A stretch of 45,729 nucleotides of DNA from an uncultured Clostridium sp. (GTDB lineage: Bacteria > Bacillota > Clostridia > TANB77 > CAG-508). The notes beneath the pieces are model-generated. The model ran no database searches, had not been told where the DNA came from, and saw only the letters and a program-made list of their open reading frames with translations. The stretch spans positions 1 through 45,729 of the forward strand of contig CAMYZH010000007.1 in assembly GCA_947303785.1 (NCBI GenBank), in the 5' to 3' direction. Shown piece by piece: positions 40,701-45,729 of this stretch; the first letter of the stretch is position 1; each line of letters begins with the position of its first letter. A program made the position numbers and the translations under genes.

Positions 40701-42910
40701 TCATCTAATACAGTTAAACTAGATAATCTTCTAGTATTTTCACTATTTGGTAATGAAAACTCTGTTGATGTATAGTCTAGTTTTAATGTATCTTTTCCAT
40801 CTGTTGAATATCCTACTGTATTACCTTCTTTATCGATACTATTTCCACCATATATTTCTGTAAATTTCTTATTGTATTCATCTCTAACATTTTGATTTTC
40901 TGATGCTATTGAATCATTTTCATAAGCTTTCTTTTCTTCTTTTGATGAATCAATATATGTTTTAGCATTTCCATCTGATGTTGGAAGTGCTTTAGAAGCT
41001 TCATAATGTTGTCCATCATATTTAAATTCTACATCATATGAAACATGATATTTATCTTCTATCATATCACTTGAAGCACCTTCTCCAGGTACAGTAATAT
41101 TTGGAATTTCATAATGTCCATTTTCATCTGTATAAATTGGATATTCAAGTTTTGTTTTATTATCTTCAGCATATACATCTGCTAATTCTCTACTTACAAT
41201 GTTTCCATTATCATCTTTCTTAACTTTGTATATGTATACCTCTGCATTTTTATATCCTTTTTCTGAACTTTGTCTTGTTCCTTCTACCAAGTCTGGATTC
41301 TTTTTATCTGGTTCAGAATCAATCCAAACATCTCCAGCCATAGGGAATGTTAATCTTATATATTCTTCTTGTTTTGGTATTTCAATATTGAATGAGAATT
41401 GTGCCCTTTCTAACCATCTAACACCAACATATACTTGAGCTAAAGGTTGTGATACATTTGGTGTTAAATCTTTTAGTTCTAACCAATATTCCCATTTTGC
41501 AATATGGTTATGGTAATATCCATGAGAACATCTCTTAGCACCACCTGGGCATGTTAAATTACCATTTTCATCATAGTGTGCTGATGTATGATGACCACCA
41601 CATGGGCAATTTTTTGCTCCTTCATTACACCATATTGCTTTAGATTGTGGTTCCCATGTAGCTTCAAAATATTCACCAGTTAATTTAGAATAATTACCAC
41701 CTGCATTCATATATTCAAAATCAAATTTTAAATCTGATATATATCTTAAGTTTTCTTCATAGTCTAATACTATATAAAAGTCTTCTCCATTATGTGGAAA
41801 TGCAGCTTTATCATCATCTTTTCTATCATTGTATTTAAAGAACCATTTTGAAGTATCTGTCTCTCCTAAGTTTGTAACTAATGTGCAATCTATAATTCTT
41901 GAAAAATCAACTGTTCCTCTTTCTGTTGTAACTGATTCTTCATAATAATTTAGTTTGAATGGTCCAATTAAGAATTTTTCATGATCTTCATCATATTGAA
42001 CCTCAGCTTTTGAGTCATCACCTGTAACTACATATTCTATTACAGGTGCTTGTATAGTAGCAGTTTTACCATTTACAGTAACTGTTTTTGATTCATAAAT
42101 AATCTTACCTTCTGAATCTCTTTTTGCAACTTTATTAATATATTCTTCAAATGCTTCTGCTTCTTTTGAAAATGCTGTAGTTTCAACTTTGTCAGAATTA
42201 CCACCTGCATTTGTTTTCCACCATGCATATTGTACATATGTGTATGGATAAAATTTTCCACTATCTGTGATTTCAACATAATAATATTTTCCTGTTTCTT
42301 CATCTTTAGCAACAAAGTCTTGTGGTTCGCCTGTATTTTTGTCAATGTTTACACCATATAATGCTATTCCTGATATATTATAGAAACGAGCCTGATTTAT
42401 ATCCCCAGTATATTCTCTATTTGTTATATTATAAAATGTAGAATCACCTTTTGGATAATTCTCTGAAATTTCAGCTAATATATAAGCTTCTTCTGGCGTA
42501 GCAACTTTTTGTTCTGATTCAGAATAATATCCATGTGTATAAGTTGTTGTAGCAGAATATGGGTTGTTAAAATTATCTGATGTAACATATCCTGAAGCAT
42601 TTTGAGTTTCTTTAAATAGTTTTTTACCTATATCATTCATTGTTAGGTATGGTTCTGATTGTTTATTACCTCCTGCTATAACATTCGTATCAGGAGAGTC
42701 AACCAATGGAATACCTTTACCACAACAAAGTGTATCATTTTCATAAAGCAAATCATCATGTGTTACATATGGGAAACTAGCCGGTAAGCCATTTCCTTCT
42801 GATAACATTTCTTTTGTAGATTTTGCATTAGCTTTTAATCCTAAGAAAATTAAGAATATTGCAACTAAGGCTAAAACTATTGAAATGATAAGTTTCTTTT
42901 TGTTTCTCAT
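37745..42910 (-). CDS. Large exported surface protein with SdrD-B-like domains and a Cys/His-rich insert
   Basis: The 1721-aa product has a signal peptide (basic start, helix about 7-24, likely cleavage after ANA at 29) and a C-terminal membrane helix at about 1694-1716 followed by KKKIIK. No LPxTG is present, so it is held by the membrane. Two SdrD-B/Cna-B-like modules are visible, at about 522-660 (GDVWIDSEPDKKNPD, then TDENGHYEIPNI) and 1092-1215 (LNGNVWEDQES, then TDENGHYYFKGILAGNYVVR). Segments such as NIAEIANYSTYYTNG (and NIAEIASYSN) recur, as in DUF11-type proteins. Residues 428-469 form a Cys/His cluster. AGGAGG lies 11 bases before ATG. It follows the upstream surface gene by 6 bp and is cotranscribed with it. 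Function is unknown; adhesion or envelope scaffold is likely. Confidence 0.85.
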   Translation of the reverse strand: MRNKKKLIISIVLALVAIFLIFLGLKANAKSTKEMLSEGNGLPASFPYVTHDDLLYENDTLCCGKGIPLVDSPDTNVIAGGNKQSEPYLTMNDIGKKLFKETQNASGYVTSDNFNNPYSATTTYTHGYYSESEQKVATPEEAYILAEISENYPKGDSTFYNITNREYTGDINQARFYNISGIALYGVNIDKNTGEPQDFVAKDEETGKYYYVEITDSGKFYPYTYVQYAWWKTNAGGNSDKVETTAFSKEAEAFEEYINKVAKRDSEGKIIYESKTVTVNGKTATIQAPVIEYVVTGDDSKAEVQYDEDHEKFLIGPFKLNYYEESVTTERGTVDFSRIIDCTLVTNLGETDTSKWFFKYNDRKDDDKAAFPHNGEDFYIVLDYEENLRYISDLKFDFEYMNAGGNYSKLTGEYFEATWEPQSKAIWCNEGAKNCPCGGHHTSAHYDENGNLTCPGGAKRCSHGYYHNHIAKWEYWLELKDLTPNVSQPLAQVYVGVRWLERAQFSFNIEIPKQEEYIRLTFPMAGDVWIDSEPDKKNPDLVEGTRQSSEKGYKNAEVYIYKVKKDDNGNIVSRELADVYAEDNKTKLEYPIYTDENGHYEIPNITVPGEGASSDMIEDKYHVSYDVEFKYDGQHYEASKALPTSDGNAKTYIDSSKEEKKAYENDSIASENQNVRDEYNKKFTEIYGGNSIDKEGNTVGYSTDGKDTLKLDYTSTEFSLPNSENTRRLSSLTVLDEQEHIIEQYKMVATTGNTGVYYPVDNKISISEADDVKELSVVKDEKGKTTTYKTLYDYMLHINLAVKEREKADLSVFKDLYKAEILVNEKEITKKFNKYVDVEEEANRDALEIQIEACRIGTYHIGLYSSDYEYRSTVYEKSADVVKNIKADTDLKVYLTYRIAVNNESQAKTDLLATVNQINDYYDKSFTYIGTDVKANVLNDKQERINKVVAESPYYRIVKKDEQPEYTYWSDNMARFTCNDDNKNVNDSYKKLTITDLKDQKLAAGEQLEMFITFEVDQNGYKGTTERPELLGEKNNIAEIANYSTYYTNGKVAGIVDRDSAPDNIDLNRNVKDWYEDDTESAPATKIELFRYNRELNGNVWEDQESQELLYGQKVANGLMENGEKAVKDIDVQLVEKIKIDGVEYEKIWTEDDFDLTPEEKSEYRLKDVTTDENGHYYFKGILAGNYVVRFKYGNKEATAKYNGQDYKNTAYQAGMTNEDGTTTLNNEWQNLKSDTTLNQARVSDARDYELQRMKVVAYSRFIDNEIGTILESADQETKNKELLENTQMVANTAKLNIEIEHQDYIDYGDVKLVNGLQEFTYTINNIDFGLERRSGTAIDLEKRISNIALYKDDGNTLLLSVFYNEDGTVNKTKTDSKYVSKIAHLDEQNNLQGFEYIPMEDSYRNGATLKITYQITVTNNSEVDWTGKLAKYNDSSSILDKVSELEKTEPYVSGEMIEYGKYVGLNYYNNQNNDQDKIVKTKVEKIIDYVDNDLSPDSEANTLVENGSWIQVSIDDLRNNKLIGDNVYTMVGGEKQLVDSKKRNYISPTKSNILLSDNELYNPSAIAELVPASASEGTGEKSSGEIRVVVTKQLTENNSDNDIYNNIAEIASYSNTVGRRDELAVPANAEVYRGEYTAATGYEDGKLVTDYEGAKEITVGGKILHLNGERDADSPNLITVSEPNGISSREYNKRTYVITIAISGIILAIGIVVIKKKIIK

Positions 42911-42916
42911 CGTATA

Positions 42917-45729
42917 CTACACCTCCTTTCCAAATTTATATTTCAGCTTATATATTATCTTACTACTCTTAATTGCAATTATTGCAACTATCAGAGCTGT
43001 TATTCCAGCTATAATTGCTGATATGTAAATTAGTGTTTCTCCTGTTTTTACACCTATAATTAAATCTGCAGATGACATATCATCATCATTTTGATTTTTA
43101 TCTGCTGAAACAGAATCTATGTCTGCTATTCCAGCTTTATTATAATATTTTGATATTTCTGCTTGATTGTTTGTTATTCCAGTATTTTCTTCATTCATAG
43201 CCTTACTTAATATTAATTTTACTGACTTAGATTCTCCTGGAGCTAAAACCGAACTTGCTAATTCTTCAGTATATAGTTTTCCATCATTTCCTTTATACCA
43301 ATTTTTATTTAATTCTGTAGAAAATTCTAATTCAGTTGGCATATAATCTACTATCTGTTTTGCATATCCTTCAAGTTCACCTTCATTTTTTACAGTGAAT
43401 GTATATTCAACTAAAACTTTGGCACCATTTAAATGTTTTGCATTAATATCGACCTTTGCTAATTTTGTATTATCAAAATCATATTTTTTAGTTTCTTCCA
43501 CAGTTTGTACTGTTACTGCTGTAACTGTTTTGTTTAAGGCTAAATCAAATACTGTAGCTATAACAAATCCTGCATCAATATTTGAAATACTTCCATTATT
43601 TATTTCAATTAAATCTGTAGTAGCAATATTTATATTATCTTCTTCAAGTTTTATAATATCTGAATTTCTGTTTTCTGCAACATTTTGTTTCTTGTATTCT
43701 GTGATTCCATATTTATTGTTATCATAATAGAATTTTAATATGTATTTTCCGTTTTCTAGATTTTTAAATACATATTGTCCATCCTGATCTGAAACTGTAG
43801 TGTCTATTTCTTTATCACTATTGATGTTATATAATTTTATTTCAAATTTAGATAGTTTGCTTTCTTTATTGTCTCTAACTCCATCTTTATTTTCGTCTAA
43901 CCATATGTTTCCTTTGATTTCATATTTATTTTTTATATTTCCATTGTTATTTTTATTATCAACACCTGGATTATCTTCTTGATTTGCTTTTTCTATTGAT
44001 TTTTCATTATTACTCTTTGCATTTTGAACAATCTCATTTGGAACATCTCCAGTATTTTCAATAATATTTGTTATATCATTTGATTTAACTTCTTTTAAAT
44101 CCTTTCCTGTAACAGTTCCAACATTACTAATTGTTTTTTGTGCATTTCCAATACTATTTACTTTAACTAAAAATTTAGCTTCAAGTTTTCCTTCAGGCAT
44201 TATACTTGTATAAACAGTAGCATCTTCGTTTTTTGCAACTACTTTTGATACTTCAACTCCATCTACATTATATGTTAACTTCTTAATTGAAACTTCTTCA
44301 GGTAAATTATCTTTTAATGTAACATTATTTGCTCTAACAGAACCTACATTTTTTATTATAAATGTATATTCTATTTCATCTCCAATTTTTATATATTGAT
44401 TTGTCTTATTTGAAGCTTGTTCAACAACTAAACTTGGAATTCCAACATGTATGTCAACTTGTCCTGCTTGATATACATCTCCATTAACATTTATTACTGT
44501 GTTTGTTGAAATAGTATCTTTATTAACATTTTCTTTAAGATTATCTACAACCCAATCACCTATTAATAAAACTGTTCTTCCTGGATTTAATTCATCAATT
44601 GTCCATGTAACTATTCTTGTATCCATATTATATTCAGTATTATTAATTTTATTTAATGTGATACCATCACTTGCATATCCTCTAGTATAGCTTTCACTAT
44701 ATTTAAGTCCTTCTGGTAATCTTTTTGTAACTATGATATTTTTCATAGTTTCATCACTATTATTTTTGATCTCTATTTTAGATTCTATTGTTTCATTTAC
44801 TCTAGCAATATCATCTTGAGTTTCAATAGTTTCTTGAGCAATTAATTTAGATTTTTCAACTATGATACCAGTATCTTCAGTTTTCATCTCTTTTGCAAGA
44901 TCTTTAGCTGTAATAACTGATTTACATACTAATTTAATTTCTGGAATATTTTCAATTATATTTTCTCTAAATTTTGTTTCTCCATTTTCATCAACAAAAG
45001 ATTCTTGAATTGCATATCTACCATCTTCTGTAATAGAAAAGCCTTCTTGACTTGCATAATACTCTTCTATTGTTGGAAGTTTATTTGCTTGTACATAAAA
45101 TTCAATTATTTTAATTTCTCCAGGGTTTAATTTTGGTATTGTTGTTCCTATTTCTCTATCTGGTTTTAATGTCCAACCTGCAACTCCATCTACTGTAGTT
45201 ACTGTAGAATTCACAGCTAATGTTGACCATTCTGGCAAAGTAGTTTTTACTACTATATTTTCACTAACTTCAGATCCTGTGTTTTCTACTCTAATTGAAT
45301 ACTTAATTTTTTCATATTCTTTAACACTATCTTTAACATTTGTTTTAGTTTCAACTGATAATTGAGGTCCAACTCCTGTAGTTAGTCCAACAATATCTGC
45401 ACTAGATACTTCTTGAAGTGTTGCTACTTCATTTTTATTATTAAATATAGTTTTGAATGATCCATATATGTTTGTATTATGTTCTAGATTTGCTGGTATT
45501 CTAAAATTATATGAATATTTTAGTACTTCTCCTGGTTTCATATCATAATCACTTAATACTATTAAATATGATTTAACTTCATCTAGATTTCCATATTCTA
45601 ATCTCCAATTATTGTTTGGATTTTCTAAATCCTCATTAGCTTCACCATTATTTGAATAATAAATTGTAGCATTAGCTAAATTGTTTTCAGATTGTTTTAT
45701 TTCTGATACTATTTCTGTATCGATTGTTG
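42917..45729 (-). CDS. DUF11/SdrD-B repeat surface protein, 5' end beyond the window
   Basis: The reading frame stays open past the internal ATG at 45541 to the right edge (last full codon at 45727), adding 62 codons such as VSEIKQSENNLANATIYYSN. The gene is therefore truncated here, with 936 residues visible. It contains several DUF11-like beta-sandwich repeats (YSIRVENTGSEVSENIVVKT, YTFIIKNVGSVRANNVTLKD, YTFTVKNEGELEGYAKQIVD). One SdrD-B domain has a Ca-binding loop, IWLDENKDGVRDNKES, followed by DQDGQYVFKNLENGKYILKF. The C-terminal membrane helix is TLIYISAIIAGITALIVAII, followed by a basic tail. It ends 6 bp before the 1721-aa gene. No LPxTG was found. It is a probable membrane-anchored surface stalk or adhesin. 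Confidence 0.88.
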   Translation of the reverse strand, partial: TIDTEIVSEIKQSENNLANATIYYSNNGEANEDLENPNNNWRLEYGNLDEVKSYLIVLSDYDMKPGEVLKYSYNFRIPANLEHNTNIYGSFKTIFNNKNEVATLQEVSSADIVGLTTGVGPQLSVETKTNVKDSVKEYEKIKYSIRVENTGSEVSENIVVKTTLPEWSTLAVNSTVTTVDGVAGWTLKPDREIGTTIPKLNPGEIKIIEFYVQANKLPTIEEYYASQEGFSITEDGRYAIQESFVDENGETKFRENIIENIPEIKLVCKSVITAKDLAKEMKTEDTGIIVEKSKLIAQETIETQDDIARVNETIESKIEIKNNSDETMKNIIVTKRLPEGLKYSESYTRGYASDGITLNKINNTEYNMDTRIVTWTIDELNPGRTVLLIGDWVVDNLKENVNKDTISTNTVINVNGDVYQAGQVDIHVGIPSLVVEQASNKTNQYIKIGDEIEYTFIIKNVGSVRANNVTLKDNLPEEVSIKKLTYNVDGVEVSKVVAKNEDATVYTSIMPEGKLEAKFLVKVNSIGNAQKTISNVGTVTGKDLKEVKSNDITNIIENTGDVPNEIVQNAKSNNEKSIEKANQEDNPGVDNKNNNGNIKNKYEIKGNIWLDENKDGVRDNKESKLSKFEIKLYNINSDKEIDTTVSDQDGQYVFKNLENGKYILKFYYDNNKYGITEYKKQNVAENRNSDIIKLEEDNINIATTDLIEINNGSISNIDAGFVIATVFDLALNKTVTAVTVQTVEETKKYDFDNTKLAKVDINAKHLNGAKVLVEYTFTVKNEGELEGYAKQIVDYMPTELEFSTELNKNWYKGNDGKLYTEELASSVLAPGESKSVKLILSKAMNEENTGITNNQAEISKYYNKAGIADIDSVSADKNQNDDDMSSADLIIGVKTGETLIYISAIIAGITALIVAIIAIKSSKIIYKLKYKFGKEV

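Noticed and set aside
42073..42345. 90-codon minus-strand frame inside the large surface-protein gene
   Set aside because: It lies in another frame of a well-supported exported protein, has no ribosome-binding site and an unconvincing composition.

Overview
The window is a very A+T-rich stretch of a Firmicutes (Clostridia-type) chromosome. Almost every gene lies on the minus strand; a single gene at 13392-14384 lies on the plus strand. Several genes point to an anaerobe with a Gram-positive, meso-diaminopimelate-type cell wall: the WalR/WalK-like pair, YfmF/YfmH, RicT, a Spo0E-like peptide, flavodiiron protein with rubredoxin, a 2[4Fe-4S] ferredoxin, and MurE with a DNPR motif. Spo0E and RicT hint at a sporulation phosphorelay. 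No tRNA, rRNA, insertion sequence or CRISPR array was recognised.

Layout, left to right (transcription mostly runs right to left). 1-323: leader and promoters for an unseen gene to the left. 324-2435: topA. 2629-13169: a division and cell-wall (dcw) cluster, in transcription order mraZ, rsmH, ftsL, [fprA, rubredoxin], pbp2/spoVD, murE, mraY, ftsW/spoVE, murG. It is unusual because an oxygen/NO-detoxification pair sits inside it, murF and murD are absent, and a 284-nt hairpin-rich spacer separates mraZ from rsmH. Three AAAGTGG boxes, spaced exactly 10 bp apart, lie in front of mraZ and fit an MraZ operator. 13392-14384: a divergent membrane-anchored ComEC-type metallo-beta-lactamase-fold protein that has lost most of its metal ligands.

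14460-18598 looks accessory: a frameshifted M15 peptidase, a NUDIX-like small protein, an intact metallo-hydrolase, three unrecognised genes (157, 107 and 311 aa, two sharing a C-terminal module), and a Spo0E-like peptide. 18740-22526: yfmH, yfmF, yqeY, rpsU and ferredoxin. 22557-28641: a probable six-gene operon (walK-like kinase, a membrane-anchored acidic/basic repeat protein, lepB, holB, ricT, mtaD). 28861-29610: walR, with its own promoter and separated from the kinase by two terminators.

29749-45729: three very large cell-envelope genes. One is a 2616-aa cyclic beta-1,2-glucan synthase-like protein (GT84, GH189-like and GH94 regions). The others are two adjacent DUF11/SdrD-B-type surface proteins with C-terminal membrane anchors; the first runs off the right edge. 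Most of the window serves envelope building and its control. The least explained parts are the 157/107/311-aa gene group, the metal-less MBL protein, and the RNA structures inside the dcw cluster.
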